From: Peptococcus simiae | GTDB taxonomy: Bacteria > Bacillota > Peptococcia > Peptococcales > Peptococcaceae | Reading direction: 5' to 3' | Length of the DNA: 64,000 nucleotides | NCBI RefSeq assembly: GCF_046097595.1 | Contig: NZ_JBJUVG010000004.1 | Span: forward strand, 1-64,000 | Part shown: positions 43,097 to 51,831 of the stretch, one piece after another | Layout of the letters: every line of letters starts with the position of its first letter | How positions within the stretch are numbered: the stretch's first letter is position 1 | Made by a program: the position numbers and the translations under genes | Notes under the pieces: model-generated | What the model was told of the DNA's origin: nothing | Databases searched by the model: none | What the model saw: the letters and a program-made list of their open reading frames with translations, nothing else

Positions 43097-43816
43097 CTAG
43101 CCCTGCAGCTTATAGCGGAGCCACAGGATACCGGCCTCTTTTTCTTCGACCTGTTCCAGTTGAAAGCCGATGGCCTTATTGGCAGACAGGCCCTCTTTCG
43201 CCTGAAATAAGGAGGGGGTGTCTCTAGACCCGTCGGCCACTGGGGCCAGGACCAGGCTCAATTCATCGCACATGCCGGCCTGGATAAAGGACCAGTTGAG
43301 GATGCCGCCACCGCCCAACATGAGGGTCTCAATGCCGAAAAGGTCTTTTAATTTTTCCAGGGCCAGGCCATAATCGAGCTGGTCCTCTCCGGCGATGATG
43401 TAAGAGATGCCCAGCCGGCGCAGGAGGTCCTTATAGGCATTATCGGCCCTTTCGGTGAGGACTTCAATGACCTTGGCCCTGGTGTCGCCATAGACCAGGT
43501 CGCTGGACTGCCAGCCCAGCTTGCCTGAAGGGTCAATGGAAACATAGTAGATATCCGCCAGGTCAGCGATATAGTCCCCTTCCGGTACCGGGTCTGCGGC
43601 TTCATTGATGGCCGGTTTTTCGTAAAAGGTAAAGTTATCATCTGTGGTCACCCGGCCGGATAGCCAGCCCTGGTGCTTGTAATAGGGGGCCTGGCCAAAG
43701 GCGATCCGGTAAAAAACCTCGCTTGCTGCCTCGGTTTCGGGGCGGTCCATATAGGGGCCCATGATCTTGCCGTTGAGGGAGGTCAGCATGTGACAGAAAA
43801 TATAGGGTCGTTTCAT
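43097..43816 (-). CDS. RibD C-terminal / dihydrofolate-reductase-like reductase
   Basis: 239 residues beginning MKRPYIFCHMLTSLNGKI, the first strand of the RibD-C fold, with LMLGGGGILNWSFIQAGMCDELSLVLAP near the C-terminus, the NADPH-binding glycine stretch and following helix. Stand-alone proteins of this kind reduce pyrimidine- or folate-like substrates with NAD(P)H. It is the last gene of a four-gene minus-strand cluster that faces a LysR regulator. Confidence 0.88.
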   Translation of the reverse strand: MKRPYIFCHMLTSLNGKIMGPYMDRPETEAASEVFYRIAFGQAPYYKHQGWLSGRVTTDDNFTFYEKPAINEAADPVPEGDYIADLADIYYVSIDPSGKLGWQSSDLVYGDTRAKVIEVLTERADNAYKDLLRRLGISYIIAGEDQLDYGLALEKLKDLFGIETLMLGGGGILNWSFIQAGMCDELSLVLAPVADGSRDTPSLFQAKEGLSANKAIGFQLEQVEEKEAGILWLRYKLQG

Positions 43817-43870
43817 TTGTTCCTCCTGTGGTGATGGATTGCTTGGGCGGCGTCCTTGACTAAAGGGGTT

Positions 43871-44653
43871 TTAGGATGAGGCGGCCTGGTTGGCTTTTTC
43901 GTAGACCTCATCAGAGACCGGCTCCAGCCATTCAGTAGCCGGATCCATTCCGGGTACTTCGATGGCTAAATGGGAGAACCAGTCTTCCTTTTTAGCCCCA
44001 TGCCAATGCTTGACGCCGGCCTTGATATGGACCACATCGCCTGGTTTCAAGGCGATAGGCGTTTGTTGCCATTCCTGATAGAGACCGGCGCCGGCCAGAC
44101 AGATGAGCACCTGACCACCGCCGGCAGAGGCCTGGTGGATATGCCAATTATTCCGGCAAGCCGGCTCAAAGGTTACGTTATGAACGGCCACTTGCCTCTG
44201 GGAGACAGGGGCCAGGTAGCTTTTGCCGGTAAAATAGGCCGCATAGGTATCGTTGGCCTGGCCGATAGGGAAGAGCATGGACCGGGCATGGGCCCGCATG
44301 GCCGCATCTTCATAGGGCGCATCTCCCTCGCCAGGGGCCCAAATCTCTTTTGCCAGGTGGAAGACGGCCCAGGCCTTTGGCCAGCCGACATAAAAGCCGA
44401 CATGAGTGATGATGGCGGCGACCTCCTTTTGGCTGAGGCCATGGGCTTTGGCATTTTGGAGGTGGTAGGTCAGCGAGCTGTCAGTAATGCCTGAAGACAT
44501 GAGGGCCACCAGGGTGACGATACACCTGGTCTTGATATCAATATCCAGGTTGTTCCAATTTTCCCCAAAAAGGATGTCATCATTAAAGTGGGCAAAATCA
44601 TCTGCAAATCCCGCCAGCGCATCCCGGCCGGCAGTCTGTACGATTTTTTCCAT
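43871..44653 (-). CDS. Carboxymuconolactone-decarboxylase/cupin fusion protein
   Basis: 260 residues. The N-terminal CMD domain (about 20-105) has RCIVTLVALMSSG and EVAAIITHVGFYVGWPKAW; the usual CxxC of AhpD-like members is not present. The C-terminal cupin (about 150-235) has the metal motif WHIHQASAGGGQVLICLAG and GDVVHIKAGVKHWHGA. Proteins with this architecture accompany aldo/keto reductases and flavodoxins in redox or detoxification clusters. Substrate unknown. Confidence 0.88.
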   Translation of the reverse strand: MEKIVQTAGRDALAGFADDFAHFNDDILFGENWNNLDIDIKTRCIVTLVALMSSGITDSSLTYHLQNAKAHGLSQKEVAAIITHVGFYVGWPKAWAVFHLAKEIWAPGEGDAPYEDAAMRAHARSMLFPIGQANDTYAAYFTGKSYLAPVSQRQVAVHNVTFEPACRNNWHIHQASAGGGQVLICLAGAGLYQEWQQTPIALKPGDVVHIKAGVKHWHGAKKEDWFSHLAIEVPGMDPATEWLEPVSDEVYEKANQAASS

Positions 44654-44659
44654 GGTTCC

Positions 44660-45130
44660 TCAAATCCTCTCAATATATTTTTTGAGCGCGTCCTCCGTAT
44701 ACTGGTTGATGATCCCTTGGCGTAAGCGGGCCCCTTCCGCTGATGGCTGGAGCATCTCCAGGGTATGGCCAAAGTCACTTCCACCGGAGCTGGCAAATAA
44801 GGAAATCTCCTTACCTTTTAAGTCATAGCTTTCTAAAAAGGCATTGATAATCTTGGGGGCCTGGTACCACCAAATGGGAAAACCCAATAAAATTTTGTCG
44901 TACTGGTCCATCTTGATGTTTTGGCTGGAAGCAGCCAATTCCACCGGAAGGGCATTGTCCCTTTCAAGGCTTGTCCGGGAATGGGCGTCCTGCCAGTTTA
45001 AGTCTGCCGAGCTGTATGCCTTGCTGGGTTTGATTTCAACAAGGTCAAAGGCTCCGAGGTCGGCTATTTTTTCAGCCAAGTCCTTCGTTGTACCTGTCGC
45101 ACTAAAATAAGCTACTAGGACCTTACTCAT
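44660..45130 (-). CDS. Flavodoxin
   Basis: 156 residues. The FMN phosphate loop SATGTTKDLAEKIA, the 60s loop with LLGFPIWWYQAP (Trp stacking on the flavin), and FASSGGSDFGHTL are all present, as in the flavodoxin-4/BilS-like short flavodoxins. Likely the electron carrier of the cluster. Ends 6 bases before the CMD/cupin gene. Confidence 0.93.
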   Translation of the reverse strand: MSKVLVAYFSATGTTKDLAEKIADLGAFDLVEIKPSKAYSSADLNWQDAHSRTSLERDNALPVELAASSQNIKMDQYDKILLGFPIWWYQAPKIINAFLESYDLKGKEISLFASSGGSDFGHTLEMLQPSAEGARLRQGIINQYTEDALKKYIERI

Positions 45131-45150
45131 TTGTTATGTCTCCTAAACCC

Positions 45151-46002
45151 TTACTCGTGAATTTTAAAATCTTTTAAAAAGAGGACCGTATCCTCTTGGT
45201 CAAAGTCGATAATAGAGCTTTTGCCCTTATCCAGGGCCCTTATTTTCTCCAAGTCTTCCGCATCCAGCTTGAAATCCCAAATGGCATAATTTTCCTCAAT
45301 CCGATCCTTATGGACGGATTTAGGGATGGTCACCGAGCCGGTATCCAGGTTCCATCTGAGCATTACCTGGGCCGGGGTCTTACCGTATTTGGCGCCGATT
45401 TCTTTCAGCACCGGCTGGTTAAAGATATCGTCCTGGCCCTCTGCAAAAGGCCCCCAGGCCATCAATTGGATATCGTACTTGGCTAAAAGGTCCTTTAAGG
45501 CCTTTTGCTGAAAGATAGGATTATATTCAACTTGGACAACCTGCGGTTTTATCTTGTTGTAGGCGATTAAATCAACCACCTGCCTGGGGCTGAAATTACA
45601 AACGCCAATAGCCTTGATCCGCCCTTCTTCGTAGAGGTCTTCCATGGCCCGCCAGGCGCCATAATAATCATTATAGGCTTGGTGGATTAAGTATAGGTCG
45701 AGATAATCGGTTTGGAGCTTTTCCAGAGACTTGTCAAAGGCCTCCTTTGTTTTTTCGTACCCGTAATCCTGGATCCACACCTTGCTGACCAAAAAGAGGT
45801 CCTCCCGAGCTAGGCCTGACTTTTTAATGGCCCTGCCGACAGCCGCCTCATTAAAGTAGGCAGCCGCTGTGTCAATCATCCTGTAGCCGCTATTCAGCGC
45901 ATGCAAGGTTGAGGCCTCACATAAGGCCAGATCGTCAATCTGGTAGACACCATAACCTAATTGGGGCATTTCCAGACTATTATTTAATGTTATCTTTTTC
46001 AT
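45151..46002 (-). CDS. Aldo/keto reductase
   Basis: 283 residues; ATG at 46002 preferred because AAGGG lies nine bases upstream. Catalytic residues of the AKR barrel are visible: D in RMIDTAAAYFNEAAVG, K in LFLVSKVW, and H in YLIHQAYND. The NADPH site shows SVTIPKSVHKDRIEEN. Resembles the 2,5-diketo-gluconate/glyoxal reductase group. First gene of the minus-strand cluster, divergent from the LysR gene. Confidence 0.94.
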   Translation of the reverse strand: MKKITLNNSLEMPQLGYGVYQIDDLALCEASTLHALNSGYRMIDTAAAYFNEAAVGRAIKKSGLAREDLFLVSKVWIQDYGYEKTKEAFDKSLEKLQTDYLDLYLIHQAYNDYYGAWRAMEDLYEEGRIKAIGVCNFSPRQVVDLIAYNKIKPQVVQVEYNPIFQQKALKDLLAKYDIQLMAWGPFAEGQDDIFNQPVLKEIGAKYGKTPAQVMLRWNLDTGSVTIPKSVHKDRIEENYAIWDFKLDAEDLEKIRALDKGKSSIIDFDQEDTVLFLKDFKIHE

Positions 46003-46087
46003 TCTTCCCATCCCTTTCGGTGAACCCTAAGCATTATTATCCTGACTTAATGATATAATAGAAAAATAAAGGGTAGAATCTCAAAAA

Positions 46088-46116
46088 TGTTATAATGGCA
46101 TTAACTTCAGGTTAAT
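46088..46116 (+). promoter_or_regulatory. LysR promoter with overlapping palindromic operator
   Basis: Extended -10 TGTTATAAT (46088-46096) is followed at once by ATTAAC-TTCAG-GTTAAT (46100-46116), a perfect 6-5-6 palindrome at the expected transcription start. It is a good candidate for the LysR autoregulatory site in the divergent intergenic region. Confidence 0.6.
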
Positions 46117-46126
46117 GGAGGTTCCT

Positions 46127-47017
46127 ATGTATAGCCGAAAATTAAACATTTTTATAGAAGTTGCCAAGGCCGGGTCATTTAATAAGGCGGCCCGGATACT
46201 CTATATCAGCCCGACGGCTGTTATGAAGCAAATAGACCAGTTGGAAGATCTCCTGGACTTTCCCCTCTTTACCCGGACCAGCCAAGGCGTGGCCCTGACG
46301 GAAGCAGGGAGGTCTCTGTATCAAGATGGGCTGGCCATTATGGCCCAAACAGACCAAGCTATTAGTAGGGCCAGGCATATCGCCAATCGGTCGCCCTTTA
46401 CCATCCGGCTGGGCAGGTCTTTTTTGAATAATGGGGCAGACTTTTTCCATCTTTGGAACCGGTTTACACAAGTCCATCCGGGGTTCAGCCTGGAAATTGT
46501 GCCCTTTGAAGATGACCATCTCCGGATCTTAAATACCATCCAGCAGCTCGGGAAGGATTTTGATATTATTTTTGGCCCCTGTGATTCGGAGGAATGGCTC
46601 CGGTACGTTCGGGTCTTGGAAAAGGGGCAGGCCAGGCTGACCTGTGCCGTATCTAAGACCCACCCCTTGAGCCGGCGCAAGGTTATCGACTTAGACGACT
46701 TGGCCAACCAAAAGCTTGTCATGGTCAAAGCAGGCCACAGTGCCAGCAATGATGCCCTCCGGGCCCACATCAACAAGACCCACCCTGCAATCACTATCTT
46801 AGACGCAGAGGATTACTATGATTTAGACGTTTTTAATAAATGCAACCAAGCCGAAGTCGTCCTCCTCAGCCTGGACATTTGGTCTAATATCCACCCCTCT
46901 CTCATCAATATCCCTCTCAACTGGCAAGGCCCCGGCGTCCCCTACGGCCTTATCTATGCCAAGCAGCCCCGGGAAGAGGTCCTTCAATTTATAGATGATT
47001 TTTCTAAGCTGGTTTGA
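46127..47017 (+). CDS. LysR-family transcriptional regulator
   Basis: 296 residues; the ATG at 46127 follows GGAGG by five bases, and the upstream in-frame ATG at 46115 overlaps the palindrome. N-terminal winged HTH (KLNIFIEVAKAGSFNKAARI, then LYISPTAVMKQIDQLED) and a C-terminal effector-binding domain (about 90-295). It is divergent from the aldo/keto reductase, flavodoxin, CMD/cupin and reductase genes and is the obvious candidate regulator for them. Confidence 0.93.
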   Translation: MYSRKLNIFIEVAKAGSFNKAARILYISPTAVMKQIDQLEDLLDFPLFTRTSQGVALTEAGRSLYQDGLAIMAQTDQAISRARHIANRSPFTIRLGRSFLNNGADFFHLWNRFTQVHPGFSLEIVPFEDDHLRILNTIQQLGKDFDIIFGPCDSEEWLRYVRVLEKGQARLTCAVSKTHPLSRRKVIDLDDLANQKLVMVKAGHSASNDALRAHINKTHPAITILDAEDYYDLDVFNKCNQAEVVLLSLDIWSNIHPSLINIPLNWQGPGVPYGLIYAKQPREEVLQFIDDFSKLV

Positions 47018-47068
47018 TCTTTAGGCTGGCGAGCGACAAGGTATTCATTCAGGATGGAGGTGGCCAGG

Positions 47069-48622
47069 ATGGCCTATTGGCAGGAGGTATATGATTTTGC
47101 CGGTCAATGGCGGGATAGGTTTCGGGATTACCGGATGAACCAGCGGGACTTAGCCGGTCAGGCGCTGGGGGAGGCTTGTGCGGCCCTTGGCTTTGAGATG
47201 GACGGTGGTCAGGCTTTTTATGCGGCCTATGGCGAGGCGGCGACGAGCTATGGGGCACTGGAGGGGGTTATTGATGAGGTTGTAGATATCTCCCTCTTGG
47301 GGGCTGCTATTTATGCCCGCTGGCAGTATTTCAACCAATTGGCAGATGACCCGGCAGCTATTGAACTACCCCAGAACCGGGCCTGGTTTATCCTGGCCCT
47401 GGGTCGGTTGCTTACCCTTGCCGGCGGGCAACCGGCCCCCTTCCGGGGCCATCTGAAAGAGATGCGCCTGGTCTCTAATAGAGTGGCTTATGGCCTCCTG
47501 CCCGGCTCATGCGAAGAAGTGGAACAAGTGGTGACCGTTGACCATGAAGGCGGGGTGTCCTTTGCCGGCTATAGCTATGGCCACGGCCCAGGCAGCTACG
47601 AAAAAGCCCGCAGCCGGGATTTTGTCATTCAACAGGCGCTGACGGATGCCCTGCTTTGTGCCATGGCGGCCTATTTCAAAAGGGACCCTGAAGGGGTCTT
47701 CCTGACAGATTCCGGCAGCTGGGACCTGACCTTGACCAATACAGAGGACAGGGTTTATCTCTTTAAGGGGTCCCTGGGTGCAGATTTGGTCTATAAAGAA
47801 ATCTCGCTGTCTGACCTCCTCCGGAAGGTCCTGGATATGGATGACTTATATGCCTTTGATGGCCGGGGCAAGCCGGATTTGATCACCAGGATTGCCCTGG
47901 ACTATCATCGGACCAGGCGGCTCAAGGCAATCGCCTTCCCTAGGGATCGGTCTGAAAAGTCCCTCTTGCAAGAGGAAACCGCTTCGCTTGTGATTGACAA
48001 GGCAAGCGGTAGCCTCATTTTTAATCAGCAGACAGAAGGGGGCAGACTTTCTTATCGTTATGAAGAGGGCGATGCCGTTAGCCGACTGCTGGAATCTTTT
48101 GAGGCAGAGCGCCTATTTACAGCTATAGAAGGAAATCCCGCTGATGTTATTGATGACCCAGATGACAGCAAGACTTATGCAATAACCCTTGATTATCAAA
48201 AAAAGCCCCGGCGGGTCATCCGGGGCAGCTATGATAAAAGGGGGCTGCCGGTCGACTTTGCCGGCTTCGCCAATTGCGTCTCGGCCTTTATAAGGAGGCA
48301 GGGCCTGGGAGATATTTTTGACCCTGCCGTTTATGGTAAAGTCAGGCGCCGCCGGTCAGACTATATTTTCTGCAGTGTCTCTTTCAATTACATTGGCAAG
48401 GATTACTATTATTTGACAGACGATGACAGCATCGAAGCGGGCGACCTTGTTATTGTCCCTGCCGGCGAAGACAACACCAAGACCCTGGCAGAGGTCCAGG
48501 CGGTTGAGTACTTTAGCGCAGAAGAGGCCCCCTTTCCGCTGGAAAAAACCAAGCGAATTATCCGCAAGTGCACCGATGAAGAGATTGACCGCTATCTGGA
48601 ATGGGACGGTGAGGAAGAATAG
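47069..48622 (+). CDS. Uncharacterised 517-residue protein
   Basis: Start at 47069, five bases after GGAGGTGG. No signal peptide or membrane helix. The middle (about 200-235) has LTLTNTEDRVYLFKGSLG, a region repeated in style near 320-345 (SLIFNQQTEGGRLSYRYEEG). The C-terminal 85 residues (YIFCSVSFNYIGKDYYYLTD then DSIEAGDLVIVPAGEDN, FPLEKTKRIIRKCT) look like a conserved module seen in other uncharacterised Bacillota proteins, with a cysteine near the end. Function unknown. Confidence 0.65.
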   Translation: MAYWQEVYDFAGQWRDRFRDYRMNQRDLAGQALGEACAALGFEMDGGQAFYAAYGEAATSYGALEGVIDEVVDISLLGAAIYARWQYFNQLADDPAAIELPQNRAWFILALGRLLTLAGGQPAPFRGHLKEMRLVSNRVAYGLLPGSCEEVEQVVTVDHEGGVSFAGYSYGHGPGSYEKARSRDFVIQQALTDALLCAMAAYFKRDPEGVFLTDSGSWDLTLTNTEDRVYLFKGSLGADLVYKEISLSDLLRKVLDMDDLYAFDGRGKPDLITRIALDYHRTRRLKAIAFPRDRSEKSLLQEETASLVIDKASGSLIFNQQTEGGRLSYRYEEGDAVSRLLESFEAERLFTAIEGNPADVIDDPDDSKTYAITLDYQKKPRRVIRGSYDKRGLPVDFAGFANCVSAFIRRQGLGDIFDPAVYGKVRRRRSDYIFCSVSFNYIGKDYYYLTDDDSIEAGDLVIVPAGEDNTKTLAEVQAVEYFSAEEAPFPLEKTKRIIRKCTDEEIDRYLEWDGEEE

Positions 48623-48687
48623 GGGTCTGTCTATTCAACGGATATTATATCCTTGCTGTAGCCTTTGCGGGTAGATAAGGAGACGCT

Positions 48688-49326
48688 ATGATTCATCTTT
48701 TGGATGAAAAAGTAAAAACCATTTTAAGAGATGGCGAAAAGTTACTTAACTTTTATGTTTCACAGAAAGCGAAGTCGTCATACTTTATTATCATAAGGAG
48801 CGAAAATGAATTTATTACCTTCCGGGTGAGTAATCATCCTACAAGTGCCTTCTACTCAAATAGAACTTTTGATAGTAGAAAAGACCTAGACCTTTTGCTA
48901 AAAGATATCAGAGCGTATATGGATAAGAGCTCTTGGTACGTATTTAAATATGAAGACTACTTTAGCCTTAAGGCGCTTTCCCAAATTCCCTTTAAAAGAA
49001 TTCAATTCTACATTGATAATTCCATGGGTATTTTTGATTATTTTTTAGGGGGGCTAGTATTTTATCAGAGCAGAAAGTTTGGAAGAAACCATAAAGAGTT
49101 TAATATCGTCTCCGAATCTTTTCAAGCAGAACTCAGGAAGCTTTTTTCTGTAGGCTTAATTAGTGAGTATAGGAAAGATAAAGATAATATCCTGGTTTAT
49201 ATTAATCGCTCCAGCCGATTTATGATGACCTACATGGAAGAAAGATACCTGGATCAATTTAAAAAAGATGAGAAAGAGATTGATTATAGGTATATTGAGC
49301 TGCCGGAAGCCCGCTGCTCATCTTAG
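48688..49326 (+). CDS. Uncharacterised protein, A+T-rich
   Basis: 212 residues with AAGGAG upstream. Soluble, Lys/Arg/Phe/Tyr-rich, beta strands in the first 100 residues (YFIIIRSENEFITFRVSN) and helices later. Composition is much more A+T-rich than the gene before it, suggesting transfer. It converges on the XRE/membrane pair with 20 bases between. No family recognised. Confidence 0.6.
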   Translation: MIHLLDEKVKTILRDGEKLLNFYVSQKAKSSYFIIIRSENEFITFRVSNHPTSAFYSNRTFDSRKDLDLLLKDIRAYMDKSSWYVFKYEDYFSLKALSQIPFKRIQFYIDNSMGIFDYFLGGLVFYQSRKFGRNHKEFNIVSESFQAELRKLFSVGLISEYRKDKDNILVYINRSSRFMMTYMEERYLDQFKKDEKEIDYRYIELPEARCSS

Positions 49327-49346
49327 AAGCTTTTTTCAGCAGGCCT

Positions 49347-49685
49347 TCAGTTGATATAGTTGATCAGGCAAATCGCAAATACTAGTCCTGCAACCAGGTG
49401 AAAACCCATAGCCAGCAGAGCCTTCTTTTTATAGAGGTTCAAGGCTATTTTTTTGTCTTTTGGGAGCGATTTTACCGGGAATTGTCGACGACGAATCAGG
49501 TATAGGAGTATGAAGCCATTCCCATTATTGCCTGCTGCATTTAAGAGTCCCCAAGCCTTTGGCTTTTGAATTCCCCTCGCTTCGGCATCAATGATGGTCA
49601 TCTGATAGATGTTATAGGCTAGCATAACTCCGCCAACAAAAGTAACGGCTCCGGATATAGCCATGAGTGGTAAAAAATAATTCAT
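49347..49685 (-). CDS. Small membrane protein downstream of an XRE regulator
   Basis: 112 residues with two hydrophobic segments (about 3-28 and 88-110) and a basic central loop (LIRRRQFPVKSLPKDKK). It lies 14 bases after the XRE gene, so the two form an operon. Probably the partner or target of that regulator; function unknown. Confidence 0.65.
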   Translation of the reverse strand: MNYFLPLMAISGAVTFVGGVMLAYNIYQMTIIDAEARGIQKPKAWGLLNAAGNNGNGFILLYLIRRRQFPVKSLPKDKKIALNLYKKKALLAMGFHLVAGLVFAICLINYIN

Positions 49686-49699
49686 TATTTCACCTTCCT

Positions 49700-50104
49700 T
49701 TAAAAACGGCGTATGATTTGCCTATATAGGATGCCGGCTAAGATGGTTGACAGGGTAAAGACAACAATTAATGTGACTTTCTCGGGAAACCACTGAGTTA
49801 AGAGAAGAGTAGCGATCATAGTAAAAAGGGTTGCGACTATTAACACAAAAAGTTTTTGGTTGCTTTTGACAATATTTGTACTTTCGTTTAAATGTTTCAT
49901 GTAGCTATCACTCCCTTTTAGTAACTGGTCAAGGCTTATTTCATATAGGTCGCTTAGGTGGATAACACTCATGATATCCGGATAGTTTTTTTCATTCTCC
50001 CAATTTGAAATAGACTGACGTGAAACAAAAATTTTCTCAGCGACCTGTTCCTGGGTCATCTGGGCCTCGATGCGCGCTTGTTTGAGTTGTTGGCCGATTG
50101 ACAA
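49700..50104 (-). CDS. Membrane-anchored XRE-family regulator
   Basis: 134 residues. HTH at about 1-65 (MSIGQQLKQARIEAQMTQEQ, VSRQSISNWENEKNYPD), then a linker and two membrane helices (about 83-104 and 110-127). Closely related in its HTH to the regulator at 32866. AAAGGAGGAA lies before the ATG. Confidence 0.87.
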   Translation of the reverse strand: MSIGQQLKQARIEAQMTQEQVAEKIFVSRQSISNWENEKNYPDIMSVIHLSDLYEISLDQLLKGSDSYMKHLNESTNIVKSNQKLFVLIVATLFTMIATLLLTQWFPEKVTLIVVFTLSTILAGILYRQIIRRF

Positions 50105-50382
50105 AGGGGTTCCTCCTTTCTGAGATCAGTATACATATGTTTTATGCTAAAAGCTGTCTAATGTCTTTGGCAGCTTTATTTTATCATGACAAAAGTATTT
50201 GACAAAGGCTCTATAAAGGGCTTTTTAGCCCTCATCTACAGCTAACCGGCCCTTTTCCCAACCATACCAAAATTTGACCGGACCTTTTCCAAGCCTTGAA
50301 CTAAAATCCATGCCGGCCTGGTAAAATAATTGTAAGATAAGATTATTTGGCAGGATAGCCGGAACAGGTGAGGAGGATGGTC
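50105..50382. other. Divergent intergenic region with promoter signals
   Basis: No gene seen. On the minus strand TATACT (50133-50128) is a likely -10 for the XRE pair. Near the right end AAATAAT and ATTATTT (50324-50330, 50342-50348) form a perfect 7-bp inverted repeat with an 11-base spacer, a possible operator for the gene at 50383. Confidence 0.4.
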
Positions 50383-50775
50383 ATGAGTCATGAGGTCGAT
50401 GAAGGCCGGGAGGCGGGGGAGAGGACCCTGCGCAAGGGCTTTGCCAACCGTTATACCCGGGTCCACAATAATAAGGATTCTTTCCTGGTAGGGGTGGCGG
50501 ATGTCCTCTTATCGGATGCACAAAAGCGGGAGACGGCCAGCGGGGGATTTCTGGAGCTGACGGACCGAAAGCTTTATTTCAGGCCCCACAGTGTGAACTT
50601 TGATATCTCTAGCTATACGATTCCCCTGGACACGATTACCAATGTCTACCAGTCCCGCAACCTCTTGATCAGCCAGCACATTATCGTGGATACCCTGGAT
50701 GAGAGCCATAAATTTGTTGTCTACCGGGGGAAGGCCTGGGTGGCGGCCATTAAAGCGGCGGCCGGCCTGGCCTAG
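50383..50775 (+). CDS. GRAM/PH-like domain protein
   Basis: 130 residues from the ATG six bases after AGGAGG. After a charged N-terminus, the pattern SFLVGVADVLLSDAQKR, GGFLELTDRKLYFRPHSVNF, YTIPLDTITNVYQSRN, IIVDTLDESHKFVVYRGKAWV matches the bacterial GRAM/PH fold (seven strands and a C-terminal helix). Such small proteins bind membranes or partner proteins; role unknown. Confidence 0.75.
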   Translation: MSHEVDEGREAGERTLRKGFANRYTRVHNNKDSFLVGVADVLLSDAQKRETASGGFLELTDRKLYFRPHSVNFDISSYTIPLDTITNVYQSRNLLISQHIIVDTLDESHKFVVYRGKAWVAAIKAAAGLA

Positions 50776-50883
50776 GGCCGGTTGTACCCGGTCGCTTGGA
50801 TTAAATAGGACAATCCCGGCTGGCGAATTTTCACTAAATAAGTAAAAAAACAAGTAAAAGCTTATGGAAAGAATGTCCGGGTC

Positions 50884-50912
50884 TTTTCAAGGGTTCTTTT
50901 TAGGCGTATAAT
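50884..50912 (+). promoter_or_regulatory. Promoter of purC
   Basis: TTTTCA (50884-50889), 17 bases, TATAAT (50907-50912), 36 bases before the purC ATG. Confidence 0.65.
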
Positions 50913-50948
50913 TTACATGATGTTATTCATCTTAATGAGGAGGCAATC

Positions 50949-51629
50949 ATGGAAAAAATTAAATCAGGTAAGACAAAAGATGTCTTTCGCTTAGAATCCG
51001 GCCATATCCTTTTAAAATTTAAGGATGATGTTACCGGTAAGGACGGGGTTTTTGACCCGGGTGCCAATGAAGTTGGCTTAAGCATTGAAGGCAGCGGCGA
51101 CGCAGCCCTGCGGATGACCCGGTACTTCTTTGAGCTCTTCAAAGAAAAAGGAATCCCGACCCACTATGTGACCAGTAACATTGAAGAAAAAACCATGGAA
51201 GTGCTTCCGGCGGAAGTCTTTGGCCAGGGTTTAGAATGCATTTGCCGCTACCGGGCTGTAGGGAGCTTTTTCCGTCGCTACCATTCCTGCGTTGAAGAAG
51301 GCAAGGACCTGGACGGCCTTGTTGAATTCACCCTCAAGGATGACGCTGCCGGCGACCCCCTGATTAACCAAGATGCAATGATTATGCTGGGGATTGCCAG
51401 TGCTGAAGAATATGACCTTTTGCATAAATGGACCCGGGAAATTTCCGATGTGATTAAGGCTGTTCTGGCGAAAAAAGGCTTAGAGCTTTATGATATCAAA
51501 CTGGAATTCGGTAAAGACGCCGAAGGTCGAGTTATGCTCATTGACGAAGTATCCGGTGGGAATATGCGGGTCTACAAGGGCGACGAATACGTCCAACCTC
51601 TGGACCTTCCGGGTCTTATCCTCGAATAA
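50949..51629 (+). CDS. purC: SAICAR synthetase PurC
   Basis: 226 residues. It opens KIKSGKTKDVF (the K-G-K-T-K-D ATP-binding strand) and continues with VLPAEVFGQGLECICRYRAV GSF pattern, SGGNMRV near the end and DDVTG. PurC joins aspartate to CAIR in purine synthesis. Here it stands alone with its own promoter and terminator; no other pur gene is in the window. It may belong to a dispersed pathway, or be a divergent paralogue with another role. Confidence 0.88.
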   Translation: MEKIKSGKTKDVFRLESGHILLKFKDDVTGKDGVFDPGANEVGLSIEGSGDAALRMTRYFFELFKEKGIPTHYVTSNIEEKTMEVLPAEVFGQGLECICRYRAVGSFFRRYHSCVEEGKDLDGLVEFTLKDDAAGDPLINQDAMIMLGIASAEEYDLLHKWTREISDVIKAVLAKKGLELYDIKLEFGKDAEGRVMLIDEVSGGNMRVYKGDEYVQPLDLPGLILE

Positions 51630-51657
51630 ATGAATGGCAGATGACGCTTGCATAAGT

Positions 51658-51705
51658 GCGCCTGCCGGGCTGCTGGTGCTGGCCCGGCAGGTGCTTTTGT
51701 TTTTC
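51658..51705 (+). terminator. Terminator of purC
   Basis: GCGCCTGCCGGGC pairs with GCCCGGCAGGTGC (one G-U), followed by a T-rich tract. Confidence 0.9.
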
Positions 51706-51773
51706 CTGTTCAGTGACCAGGGCTTTAAAAAGGCAGAATAGTCGTGATATTAAGAAAAATAATAGCCGGATAG

Positions 51774-51802
51774 CTGACAAATTGAGAAAAACTGGCTATA
51801 AT
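51774..51802 (+). promoter_or_regulatory. Promoter of the SDR gene
   Basis: CTGACA (51774-51779), 17 bases, TATAAT (51797-51802). Confidence 0.75.
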
Positions 51803-51831
51803 AGAAACAAATATTTAAGGAGGGGATATTT

